From NCBI GenBank assembly GCA_023078555.1, contig CM041202.1, positions 62,001-126,000 on the forward strand: DNA of 64,000 nucleotides. The letters run 5' to 3'. Shown here in pieces: positions 45,664 to 56,891 of the stretch. Below the pieces are notes generated by a model. That model did no database searches. It was not told the DNA's origin and was given only the letters and a program-made list of their open reading frames with translations. How positions within the stretch are numbered: the stretch's first letter is position 1; every line of letters starts with the position of its first letter. Made by a program: the position numbers and the translations under genes. This DNA comes from Ulva prolifera. Lineage: Eukaryota > Chlorophyta > Ulvophyceae > Ulvales > Ulvaceae.

Positions 45664-45809
45664 CACGTTTTTACAAAAGAGTGAACGGGAGAAAACAAAC
45701 ACTGAAACCGAATCTCATCCGAATCAACTGCAACATACACTCACACACACACGAACACTACAACCGCACTCACAACTCAGTCCGGCAGGATCGCGTCCTC
45801 CAGGCCCGC
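45664..45809 (-). mobile_element. LINE copy 3, 5'-truncated 146-bp tail with 15-bp target duplication
   Basis: Minus-strand copy of the LINE 3' end: the last codons, stop, GT-rich untranslated region and ctcttttgtaa tail. It is flanked by exact 15-bp direct repeats, agataatctgtagct, at 45649-45663 and 45810-45824. It matches copy 2 rather than copy 1 in keeping the bases before the stop codon. Confidence 0.95.
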
Positions 45810-45824
45810 AGATAATCTGTAGCT

Positions 45825-48800
45825 ATTCCTGATCCTCCGAAACCACGTCGGAGCTCCGCTGGGCTCCGAAACAAAATTTCAAGCGTCTTCGCGTGGTGAC
45901 GCCTGAAGATTGCTTCGTGAGCTGATCTTGTCACGGTTTTGCAGCCAAACTCGGGGTGTCAGAAGCACGCATGCCGCGTGCGTCAGGCGGCGCACCTCAC
46001 CACACCGTGGTGACCGTGCGGCACCTCACGAGAGCATTGCTGACAGGTGTTACAAAAATGGATCGCAGTTTCGCACGCCGAAAACTGGCAGGTGAACGCT
46101 TTCAATTTGTTGCACCGAGCGCACAGCCACTGTCTGCAAAAAAATGGTGCAGCACACACATGTTCGGGGGTGATAGCACACGCAAAACGTCATATATATC
46201 TATAGTCACGTACGCCACCGTGACGTGGCCACAGTGCAGTCGCGTAGTCGCTGCAGCTGCAGTTGGTATGCAAGGACTGAGGCTCAGATTAGAACAGGAG
46301 ATCACTCGAGGTATATGTGAAGTGCTGATCGGGCGTTTTCTGGACGACCTGCATGCGTCCATATGTTGGCTGTTTGCCCTTGAGGCCACCAAATTTCACA
46401 GCACAACCTCATCGGAAATGCCCTTGGGGGTGCTTCAGGGGCGGCCTGGAAATTACACTCAGCTGAGAATCGGAATCGTCATTTTTGGGACTGTTTTGGA
46501 GGTGCACTGCACCATACATGGATCACGCCAGCCAAGCAATTCACACATGCAACTCTCAGAAAGGCTTACAACTTGAAGAGCCAGAAAAGCCACTGAGCTG
46601 ATGCACCTTGGGGGGATCAAGGTGGCCCTCCCTGCACCCCGTCTGATCAGCTACACTGAAGTTGATCATGAACAGGCCAATTTTGCCTGCAATCTAGAGT
46701 GGTGGCAGGCCTGCTTGTGCCCATTTGTTCTTCTGTGTTCATGCATGAACCCGCCGACAATCCGATCCTTCAATTTAGAACTGTTTCGGCAACTAAGACT
46801 CGGATCGATCAATGATTTCTTTAAATCATGCATGGCCCGCGCCACATACATATCATATCACCGTGAGCTTCACAGGCGGTCAGCTTTCACAGAAATGGGC
46901 ACTTCCAAATTTTGAAAACACTGCATATCACTGAAACCGCAAAGCATATGCCAAACCGAATAGCTCAGTTCACATCTTTGATACCCAAATGTGCTTTCTG
47001 TGTGGGCCATTCCGGGGTGAAGATGGCGGTCACACTGTTCAGCTTTTTTGTTGCGGTGGTCGTGCGGCTGACTGCAGCCCACATGTACATGACTGCGGAG
47101 CACACTGTGGCCCACCTGGGCTGCACCTCCAGGTTCACTGCAACAATTCAGCTCCCCTAACCTCTTTGGTAACATGTAAAGTCTGTAGATATAGGTTGCG
47201 GATAGCTTCCAGTGTGACACGGGCAGTCGGAATTGAGGAATTGAGTGCGGTATGCCACAGGTTGCTCGAGTGCCTGTATTCGTAGGACGGTCCCCCGGCT
47301 GCCAGTGTGCATGAGGCTCTACTCCACAGCGTGCAAGCATTAATATTCTGTAGGCCACCTGAGACACCCTCTGTTTCACTACACCGTTCGTCTTTCAGTT
47401 ACTCGATGTGCTAACATTGTAGCCCATGCATGCCCACAGAAGTGCTTCCATACCTGCGCTGCGCTGTGCGTGGCTCGGGTAGGCCCGTCATGTTTCGATA
47501 TGTTCATACTGCATTGTGCATGAAGTGCCGGTTTGTGCATGTGCTGACCCGCATGTAGCTACACTGCATGCATGCGTCGACTGCACCTGGCACTGAGCTG
47601 CTCATGATATGGTGCGCTATCAACCACAGTGACGTAGCAAGGGCGCTGTTCATAATGAGTGCGCTATCACTGTGACCATGCGTGAATATGGAGTGTGGAC
47701 ACAAAACAGCCCGACGATCCGGCCCGGCCAACGTTAACGGGACGAATTCCAAGTATCATGATTCATGACAGGCGCGCGTGGCCGCGCCTGACTTCACCCA
47801 GGCTGCAGCGCCGTGGGGTCCCATGGGGGTACGCATGCGCAGCTTTCAAATCGGGATACGTAAGATCATGCACGCAGTCGGTACAAGGGCACGTTGACGT
47901 AACCGACTGATCCTGGCACATTGTCCTGATACAGCCGCCGTTGCTGCGGTGCTCCAGCCGGCCGGATCGAGTGTCAGCATGGATTGAAACGCTACCAGCT
48001 GCAGCGCTAGCACATATTTCATGTATTATATTTCATGTTACAAATAAGTTGGGTAAGATGCTTGCAAACAGTTGCTGCTCCAGCTCATGTGTCATCAGGC
48101 ATTGTAGAGGACACCCCGAAGTAGGCTGCGACTCAGAGACTTATGGCAATTTCCATTAATTCTTCAATCAATCAAGTGGCAACTTGGTTACTTGAAGGGC
48201 ATGCACGTCACGCATGCATACTCCTACAAGGCTAGGCGGCGCGGAAATGTGTGCAGCAAACATGCGGCGTGTACATCAGTCTAAAGATAACCCAATGTTG
48301 ACTACAGTGACTGAAGTCCAAGCCCCATCTGCTGATCTGATCAGCAGTCAATCTGACGGTGCACCGTCAGATTGAGTCAGACCGACCCTTCATCCACAGC
48401 AATTGCGTTCACGATCACGCGCACCGAGCCCACGCGCCCCTTCCCAAGCTCCTGGCGAGCCTGATACTGCGTGACAATCTAGGGCTTCATTGACATTGCA
48501 TGCGTAGGTGCAGCCGGCCAGGGCGCGTGGAAGTGGCTGAGAACGGGCGGGGCAGGTAACATGCATGCGTTTTTAACATGCGTACACAGCGAGCCGTGCG
48601 CGACGCAAGCGTGAAGCTTGCGAGAGGGTGCGAACTTGCAGCACGTGCCGGATGTTCGCAGGCGGGGGAGCTCGCAATCGCGGGCATTTTTCGCGCGCTG
48701 TTCACATGCTGCACCTCTTAAATGCGAGAGACGCACTCAATTGCGGCACGCAAGGAAACACGCTGCATAAAAACGACTGCACCGCTCCTCCGCTCCACGA

Positions 48801-50713
48801 TAGACCTGTATCGACACGTGAGGGACAGATTGCCGGAGCTGACCCTTTGAAGATTCTATCAGCGGACACTACAGGTTCAACAGACACTCGAAGGTGGACC
48901 AGCAGCGCACTAGTTGCTTCGTACCAGGGCTCGTGTCAGCCAGTATACACGACTCTCTCCAAGCAAGGCGTAGCCTTCTGGACCTGTCTCTTTTCTGGTA
49001 TGTCGCCCGCACTCCTCAGCTGCAACATATGTCTCGCATGATGTGGCTCGCCGCGAGCACCGCCTGAACCGCGCCATGGCCGCCCGGATGCCATCCACAG
49101 GCGACAGTTGCTAGCAGTTGCGTGAAACACAATGATCAGTAGTGTGGTCAACACCATTGCAAATGCGGCTTGACCATCACAGATTGTAGTGGCGCGATGT
49201 GCTCTATCTCCGAGATAGACGCAGCCGTGGAACCATCCAGAGCTGTCACCGCAGTGGCACTGCCATTACATGATCCCCAGGCACTACTAAAATAGCTTTA
49301 ATCTCCATAACAAATCACTTGCAGCCTGCTATACGCCCTGAGGTGGAGGTTGGCACAGGCAGCGAATCGCAACCGATGTCTGTTGCAATTGCGTTGACTT
49401 TGATGAGTCGGCGACAGTGAGCTCACAACGTGGTTGTTCGTGGCGAAAGCTATCTGTTACTGACGTATTTTATAGCCCTTTCTGTTGCTGCTGACTATGT
49501 CCAACACGAGCGGCGCTGTCTTGAGCTCGAGGCAGCCCAGTACTGCACCGCTGTTTTTGATTCACAGCGCCCTGGACACATCAATTGGCACATGGAGTAC
49601 ATGTTCTCGTGATTCTGATTCACATACCGATTTGCGCAGCCTGCGGTGCTTTTGTAGCAACCTTGTCCATGCGAGTGTGTCGAAATCGATCGATACCATG
49701 ATCCACGCATTGCGATATCACATGTGGTGAACCAAGCAAGCTGCAGGGCATGCCGCTACATGTCGATACCAGCTGCCATGCTGACGTTGCTCTCTGTTCT
49801 GTCGTCGATGCAGAGGACATCGATTCACGAACCACTGAAGGCAACTGACGTCGCGCCGCGCTCGACCGAGGCTGCGCTGCTGACTCAGCAGGTAGGCGCC
49901 TCGGGCAACGGTCACATTCGATCGGTCGCCGTCAGTCAGCACCTCATGATGCGTCATTACAGAATACTCTTTATGTGCTCTGCTGAGGCTGGTCGTGGCG
50001 ACGGCCGTGGCATCGGGCGCCGCAATGAATTATGAGCAAACTTAGCGTGGGCATAGTCACCGGTCAACTACTAAATACCTGTGCCTTGGCCGTGACTGGG
50101 TCTGCTGGCCTACAAGGATATGAGGCATGCCGCCAGGAACCGATGTAGGGGAGCTTGTGCCCAGTTGGGAAACTCATGGCCTGTTACACTTGAATTCCAA
50201 AACCTGTCATTTCTGCAAGTGTCGCTGCCAGTGGTCCCGATAGCTGACCCATAGCTCCTAGAGACTTGCCAGGCAGAGGATACAAGTGTGCAAACCAGTG
50301 CTTTACAGGCAAGATCTGGACACTTTGCCCTGCCGCTGTCAAAGACTAGGCTGCTTTCAAAGATGACTCTCCGAGAAACTCTGGACGGACATCTGATCAC
50401 TGACCACACGTGCAATGCATGAAAGCCACCACAACAGGCCAAACAAGGCCAGGCTGTACCAGCAGCTTCACTGCGATCCTTGGTGCAGATACCAGACATA
50501 CAAGCATCCAACACATGCACCCAACAGTTCGCATCCAAGTGTTCTCAGCTTGTGCAGCCTGCCCTGGCATCACTGCTACTGCTGATCCAAAGCAAAAGTA
50601 GATCAGTGTCCTTGTGTGCAACATGCCGGTCAATTGCAGTCCACTGACGTGTTCCACTGACACAGCGTTCATGTGTGCAGTTGCCTCCCCCCAGTGTCAA
50701 CCCATCAGCCGTG
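45825..50713. other. Intergenic stretch
   Basis: No supported gene over 4.9 kb. The longest frame, ending at 46576 after about 200 codons, has no ATG near its 5' end and no recognisable motif. Cys/His-rich codons near 46989-47240 (CFLCG, DCGAHCG, CKVCRYR) hint at a zinc-binding fragment but cannot be assigned. The only clear structure is the palindrome pair at 48329-48374. Confidence 0.4.
48329..48374. repeat. Twin palindromes (19 bp and 26 bp)
   Basis: Positions 48329-48347 are an 8-base-arm hairpin (ctgctgat and atcagcag around ctg). Positions 48349-48374 are a perfect 26-bp palindrome (half-site caatctgacggtg). One base separates them. Confidence 0.9.
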
Positions 50714-51562
50714 ATGTCTTCCACATGGTCAACACCGAAGGCCCTCGTCATGGCGCTCGCCTTGTCAGCGGCCCCCACCATCATCTCCGCCACCAGGACG
50801 GCCCCGAACGTCGCGAGAGCAACCGCGACCGTCTCGACCGGCCCTGACGGCACCGTCGCCACGTCTGACATCTACGAGCGCGGCACCGGCCGCGCCAGCG
50901 TCGGCGGCAGCGTGAACGGGGAGCCCGTAGAATTCAATGCGGAGCCCGTCCCTGAGTCTGAGGAAGAGACCCCGCCGGTTCCCCCCCCGCGGTCCCCCCG
51001 GCCTGCACCGGCCCCGGCCCCGGCGCCGACCCCAGCCCCCGCCCCGGCTCCGTCGCCATCCCCGGCCCCGGCCCCGGCCCCTGCGCGCGCAAGCAGGGGC
51101 AGGTCCCGGCGCCCACGTGACGAGTCCAGGGCGGAGCCGATGCCAGACGCAATGCCGGACCCGGAGCCGATGCCGGAGCCGATGCCAGAGCCGATGCCAG
51201 AGGAACCGGAGGAGCCAGAGGAGGAGCCAGAGGAGGAGCCAGAGGAGGAGCCAGAGGAGGAGCCAGTGGAGGAGCCAGAGGAGGAGCCAGAGGAGGAGCC
51301 AGAGGAGGAGCCAGAGGAGATGCCACAGCCGCCGCCGGCGCAGCCGGGGCCATCCGCGAACATCACCGGAACCGTCACGGACCGCGGCGTGGCAGTGCGG
51401 ATCACGGCCCAGGACGTTGGGGGCTCCGACGCCCCCGTGCAGTTCAACGAAGACATCGACTCGGCCGGGGATGTCGACACAGTGACCGACGGTGACAGCC
51501 AGACGGTGTCCACCGGCACCGACTCGACCTCGCTCAACTCGACGGTCAGCTTTGGCCGCTAG
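50714..51562 (+). CDS. Secreted Pro-Ala / Pro-Glu rod protein
   Basis: A single-exon frame of 282 residues from the ATG at 50714, chosen because it opens a signal peptide (KALVMALALSAAPTIISA core). A Thr/Gly/Val-rich N-terminal region follows. Then come a Pro-Ala rod of PAPAPAP type, a basic spacer (RGRSRRPRDESR), a PEPMPEP segment and a long EEPEEEPEEE repeat encoded by a gaggagccagag minisatellite (51201-51321). The C-terminal 70 residues are Thr/Ser/Asp-rich with two N-glycosylation sequons (NIT, NST). It shares rod architecture with the proteins at 21.1 and 36.3 kb, and VQF followed by a Ser-Ala-Gly stretch, but it lacks Cys modules and a clear SATAG motif. A cell-surface or matrix role is inferred. 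Frames of up to 290 codons on the other strand are repeat shadows. Confidence 0.7.
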   Translation: MSSTWSTPKALVMALALSAAPTIISATRTAPNVARATATVSTGPDGTVATSDIYERGTGRASVGGSVNGEPVEFNAEPVPESEEETPPVPPPRSPRPAPAPAPAPTPAPAPAPSPSPAPAPAPARASRGRSRRPRDESRAEPMPDAMPDPEPMPEPMPEPMPEEPEEPEEEPEEEPEEEPEEEPVEEPEEEPEEEPEEEPEEMPQPPPAQPGPSANITGTVTDRGVAVRITAQDVGGSDAPVQFNEDIDSAGDVDTVTDGDSQTVSTGTDSTSLNSTVSFGR

Positions 51563-53409
51563 GCGGGCGCTTGCAGGCGTACGTGTGTGGGTGTTTGCTT
51601 GCTTGAAGCGGCCGCGTCGCGCTGTTGGGCCGGCCACATGTATCTGCCCGGTATTGTGCCGCCCGGTGATGCCAGACTGTCGGCCATGTAGCTGCCCCAG
51701 TATCAGGGTGTTGAGGGTGCACCCAATGCGACCCCGTGGAGCAGCAGCTCGTGATCATCGAGTGCTGCTGCGCCGCACGGAAAAGGACATGCACCGCAAT
51801 CTGGCACTCCCGGCCTCTGTTTCTGTTCATCTCGACCCAGTGGTCAAGTCCTCTAAGGTGCATATTCAGTGGTGGTGATGAGGCAAGTCTTTACATGAAT
51901 CAGCCTCCGGCTCAGCTTCAGGGGGCAGTAGTGATCTTCAGTAGGTAAACGCCCTTGTGCTCAGTCGATATCGCCAAGGTGTTTCAGCGTTGGGTGTTTG
52001 CTTGCTTGGCTAGCCCGTTTTCTCTTTTCATAGGTAGGTCCTCGATCCCTCTGCGCCAGGTTTCTTTTGTAACATCGCAGTGCCATGAGCATATTCGGCA
52101 GAGTGAGTCTCGCTGGATTTGAAGCAGGGGCAGTTGGATGGGCATACTACCCACAGACTGGAACTGCTGCGACCGCGTCTGAACTCTGCCATGTATGGTG
52201 TCACCGCTGTGCATAAGACGTCGCTGAGCTCCTCCCATGTGCGCATGACGTTCACCGATTACTCCAAACGTGGCAGCCAGTATCTGTGTGGCCTGACAGG
52301 TGGCTTGGCCGGGGCTTTGCGTGGGCGCTCTCACTGCTGCACAGCACAGACCGCGGACGGTCAACGCCTCAGCAGGGTGCACATGCAACACACGCAACCT
52401 GGGGGGGTTCACCTTGCAGTGAGAATGGGCGACCCTCTCAGGGCATGCAGGCCTGCTCCACGCCAGATCGTGCCTGGAGGGACCTGCGGTGGCAGCGGCG
52501 AGCCGGAGTGAGTGCCAGACTGCACCCGCAAATGTTTTTGTATAGTACATGGATGGACAACCCATCGTGAGTCATAACTCCACCGTTGTGTGCTTTTCAC
52601 ACCAGTCATTAATTATTTCAGAGCTCCGCGTTCGGCCCTGTCGACTCCACATGCGTGCTACATCATGATGCCACTTACGAGTGTGTCATTGTTGTGAGGA
52701 CAGTGCCAGTACTTGGACGCAGCACATGTACAGACCTGAAGCTGTGGACTCCTCGGAGGAGTCTCGGAGGACTCTGGAGTCTGGTGGGGGCTGGAGAGTT
52801 GTCGCAAAACACTATGAGTTGAACATCGGAATGCGATGCATGCTGTGGCACAAGCCCTCCGTGAGTATGCACGGCAGCTCAGCGACAGATGGTTTGTGCC
52901 TGTCTCGAAGCGTCACAGCATGCACCAGTGATAACGACGACGGCAGCCACACCTCAAAACCCTTCAACTGTCAAGTGCGCAGGACAGTGACATGCATACG
53001 ATGGTGCACATGCATCGCTGTGTGTCTGTTGCTGCACCCAGTTTCGATTTCCGGACACAAGGCTGACAGATGTGCTCCGGATGGTGTGGCCTGATGGTGT
53101 GGCCGAAGACCTCACACATCCGCCATTTTCCAGCTGTACGCCTCGACCCAGCATGTCGGCACAGTATCAGTGGAGATGTTGGAGGGCTCCTCTCATGGTG
53201 AAATGCACGGTAACAAAACACGGATATAGCTCTTACAGAGTCCGGCAGCCCCGGCAGCCCCGGGCGCGCCATGATGCCGCACTCACATGGCCACTTACAC
53301 GACCATAACACACACCAACAGCGCGTCCACATCAGCACCACAATAACTAGACCTGGTCACATTCATTTGGCACTGGAGAAACTCCACCTTGGCGAGCGAA
53401 CAGTCCTAC
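51563..53409. other. Intergenic stretch
   Basis: No supported gene. Frames on both strands at 52.0-52.55 kb overlap and have no recognisable features. A ttcttttgtaac sequence near 52064 resembles the LINE tail, but no target duplication surrounds it. Confidence 0.4.
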
Positions 53410-54849
53410 TCACGCATCATCACTGTCACTGTAAAGAGCTTCACATGTATAGGTACCATCACTTTTTACTATACAAAGTTCCTGCCTCAGGACAAACGCG
53501 TGGACTGGCATCGGGCCTGTGATGCCCTGACAGCTGTCCAGAACATACAGCATGTACAGCACATCTATGTGGGCTTGGCTGGCTGACCTCGAGCTCTCAT
53601 TCAAGCCTTCAGTACTAGTGAGGCAAATCCATGCAGTGATTGGCACACACCAGCCCCCAGCACAGACCAGCGCCCACTGCCAGTCTGACAACGGCTTGCA
53701 GTCCTCACCGAACGCCGGCAGCGATCCAAAACCACCGGTGAGGGCGAACGCAGCCATTCCTGGCGCCCACGAGGGACAGACGAACCCCACATACAACGCC
53801 ACGGCCAAAGCACAGATAAAAGGAATCTTCACAAGAAAAGACACCAGCCTAATAAGGTTTGCGACACAATCCAGCACACAGCGGCCCGGCGGCCATGTGG
53901 CCCACCATTCGAATTCCAACGACAGCGTGCCTGCAACATATGTATGCCACATCACGCTGAGACATGTCTGTGCGCTGCGTTTACGAGCAGCCGCTCGCAG
54001 CCCGGGAGGGAGGGGTTTGCCGCGCTTGCAATGCGTGGCGCCGACGTACGGCTGCAGCGCTGGGGGGACCGCATCTGGCCCCTCCCTCCGCCGCGCAGCC
54101 CGTGTCTGCTGCACGACCAGCTCATAGTGTAACGGCTTCTGCATCCTATCCCTTGCAGTGGGGTGGCGCCTCCGATGGTCCGCTCTCGTGGGCGAGCTGG
54201 AACCGAATGCATAGACGGGGGGCAGAGGCCTTTGTGAGGTGCCCTCAGGTACCAGTTCGTCCCGTAAAATTGTGGCAAGAGAAGGGTAGAGTGAGTGCAC
54301 ACATGTCGGGTGCGAATGTCGTCGCGAATTAGACTGTGGCAGATCAGTAGCCACGTCAAAGTGGCATAGCAGCCGCGCCCGCACGTCCGGCCCCGCCCTG
54401 TCAGTATACAGCAACAACGCGAGTGCTCTCGTGTGCTCTGCCACATCTGACCGCACCATCTTCCAGTAGGCCAGCATAAACGGGACGCTGAACAGAAACA
54501 CGAGCAGAGTAGCCCTGGCGCCGGCTGGCAGGCCCCCACGCGGGCACTGCAGCGGCTTCACCCAGCCGTACATGCATATGCATAGCAGTGCGCCCAGTGC
54601 AGCTGCCAAGAAGATGGTGCAGAGAGCCTTGCACGGGGACGCCATTCCTTGCGGCACCCAGCGGCACCGCCTCGCGGCGGCGGTGACGCAGAGGGGCAGG
54701 GGGGCGCCGGAGGGCCAGTGGGTGGCGTCGACGTACGGCTCCAGCGCCGCCGCGACCGCCCCGATGCCGTGGCGCGAGCGCGCCGCGCCGGTCTGCGTGC
54801 GCAGCTCCTGCAGGCCGCTGGGCTCAGCAGCGGGTTGCGCGCCCGCCAT
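53410..54849 (-). CDS. Two-module membrane protein, founding member of a local family
   Basis: A frame of 479 residues from the ATG at 54849. Module 1 starts with LQELRTQTG and the core ALEPYVDATHWPSGAPLPLC. Two likely membrane segments follow, one around residues 75-95 (CTIFLAAALGALLCICMYGW) and one around 110-130. Module 2 starts near MQKPLHYELVVQQ and repeats the core as ALQPYVGATHCKRGKPLPP. It then has membrane segments near LIRLVSFLVKIPFICALAVA and WALVCAGGWCVPITAWICL and ends with VLYMLYVLDSC, GITG, PVHAF and SDGTYTC. The signature ALxPYVxATHxxxGxPLP is in both modules, so the protein arose by internal duplication or fusion of two genes. The stretch between modules is low in features and could be a frame-keeping intron or an intergenic spacer. 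I know no such family. Confidence 0.6.
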   Translation of the reverse strand: MAGAQPAAEPSGLQELRTQTGAARSRHGIGAVAAALEPYVDATHWPSGAPLPLCVTAAARRCRWVPQGMASPCKALCTIFLAAALGALLCICMYGWVKPLQCPRGGLPAGARATLLVFLFSVPFMLAYWKMVRSDVAEHTRALALLLYTDRAGPDVRARLLCHFDVATDLPQSNSRRHSHPTCVHSLYPSLATILRDELVPEGTSQRPLPPVYAFGSSSPTRADHRRRHPTARDRMQKPLHYELVVQQTRAARRREGPDAVPPALQPYVGATHCKRGKPLPPGLRAAARKRSAQTCLSVMWHTYVAGTLSLEFEWWATWPPGRCVLDCVANLIRLVSFLVKIPFICALAVALYVGFVCPSWAPGMAAFALTGGFGSLPAFGEDCKPLSDWQWALVCAGGWCVPITAWICLTSTEGLNESSRSASQAHIDVLYMLYVLDSCQGITGPMPVHAFVLRQELCIVKSDGTYTCEALYSDSDDA

Positions 54850-56891
54850 GCAGGGTCTTCACAGTACGCAACGCTGCTGTCTGCTGGTCGCTGCCGTGAG
54901 GGTCGCGGGCGGCGCTGGCGGGAGGAGGCCTAGGGGGGGGAGGGTGCGGCTGGCTCGGTGTACATCTGTAGACGGGCGTGCTCAGCGCTGCGGCTGCAGC
55001 CACCGCAGGGGGTTCGTAGGTTCAGTCACCGTGGCCCGGCTTGGTCGCACACGCCCCCTGCGCATGCATGAGACGGATGGGAGTCCCTCGTCATAGGACA
55101 TAATTCAGGCATTACTGCTCTTTGGCTCACGTAGGGCTGGAGCACCCAACCAGCAGTCAGACTGGTTTCCACCTGAGGCATGGACAAGGTACTATCGTGA
55201 ATCAGGCATCAGTGATTGGCAGAGCAGCAGCCGCTGCGGAAATGTAGCTCAAGAGTGAGGCATATATGACGTAGCTACTAGTAGGAGCTAGTACACGTGG
55301 TGCTGTGAACGCAGGGGCCGTGCGGCAGGGCTCTGCTCCAGGTCACGCGGCGCACAGCGGACATGGCGACGGTGGCATCGCACTTGTTCGAGCGAAATGA
55401 AGTCCCATCAGTATGACAGCGTACCTTTTGAATTAAATCAGAAGGGTGTGAGCACTTGCCGCATGCTGTTCTTCGTTACCTGACGATTCGGGACCTTGGA
55501 TATCGCACGGATAGAGGCTATCGAACACGCCAGGGCATGAAACGAGGACAATACATGCTCACTCAAGATATCGCCTCTATGGCCACGGACATTGACTCCT
55601 GAGCCCCTCGTTAGCGTTGGAAATGGAACGTCTCTTGAGCTCAGCGGACCTGGACGTATATCTGCCGCAAAGCTTGGGCCACGCGTTAAGTCATCAGAAG
55701 ACAACCAGGAGAGCAGAAGTACAAGCTGTATGTGGCTAAGCGACCGTGTGTCGCTGATGCCCTGCAGCTGGTGGAAACGCAGGCCGGCAGGTCATACCGC
55801 CTGTAGCCACAACAGCCTGTAGAGCGCGTACGGAAGGAAGCAGATCGCAGGTGCACCGTGTAGGGTGCAGGCGCAAGAGTTGCCAGTATACACGCTACAT
55901 CGCATCACTTGGGTGCATTGTGCAACATTTACATCCGCCACATGCCGTCGTGCTCGAGCTCTGCCGTCTGGACGCGGCCCCGCGAGCAGTGTTGGCTGCG
56001 AATGCACCGCTTCGTCTGCCAACACGCATTGGCATTCATTCTTACATCAAATATCCTTCATCGGCGCTTATTGTGCACGGCTATGCCGGGAAGTCGCAGC
56101 TGTCCGGTGCCAGAAAGGCCACGTCTTTTGGGCTCCAACGACGGCCATGGACGCCGAAAATATGCCAGTTTTCGCCAGCTTCTGGACTGAAGCGAATTTG
56201 TCTCCAAATTTTGGACCGTTATGACGCCGCATCCGGTGTGGCGATTGCATCGAACGACCCTGCCGTTTCAGTTGCTGTAGCCGAGTATCATCGCTTTGGA
56301 AAGGGAAGGCCGTAGAGAATGGCTCAGTGTATATCAATCATTCGAGGACACAACTTCCGGAGCCTCAGCGAGTGGCGAATAATGCAGAGGCTGCAGCTCG
56401 GATCTGTGTCTCATCATTCTGCATGCTGGCATGCAGACGAGCTCGATCTCACGAAGAGAGCACGCGTACGCAGATAGCTGCCGAACGCTCTGTCCAGTTT
56501 CTGGTCTGGCGGTATGTACTGAAAGCTTCTACGGGCACAGTCAACAGCTGCTGAGCAGCTGCGCCGCTCGGATTTTGCTATGCCTTTCTCCTGTTCGCAA
56601 TCAGCCGTGGGACGAGCTGTGTTGGGTCAATTTTCAGTCACGTAGCCACTCACGCTCTCTCTCCTTGGTCTGCTCGGCACTATGGGGGACCGACGTCACG
56701 GCTGTGCATCTGGGCTGAAGGCTCTCCCACTCGCACCCTCATATGATAATATTAGGATTTGTGGCATAAAAGCAGCTGAAGATGTTCAGCTCGTCCCGGC
56801 GGTATATATGCTGCACCTGAGACTCTCAGGTAGTTACATCGGATGGGCGGACCTCTCACACAGGCGAGGCAGCCGGGGGCACTCCGACCAG
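54850..56891. other. Intergenic stretch
   Basis: No supported gene. A plus frame at 55851-56315 and a minus frame at 55704-55438 are open but show no motif. The first 100 bases probably hold the promoter and 5' untranslated region of the minus-strand gene ending at 53410. Confidence 0.4.

Noticed and set aside
46989-47285. Cys/His-rich frame resembling a zinc finger
   Set aside because: Spacing of Cys and His fits no standard finger, and neighbouring frames are equally open.
50765-51637. 290- and 221-codon minus frames with Trp-Leu or Ser-Gly repeats
   Set aside because: Complement of the EEPEEEP and PAPAP minisatellite of the plus-strand gene.
52064-52075. Possible further LINE tail (tttcttttgtaac)
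   Set aside because: No flanking direct repeat and no other LINE sequence next to it.
51984-52565. 193-codon minus and 130-codon plus frames
   Set aside because: They overlap each other, neither has a convincing start or motif.
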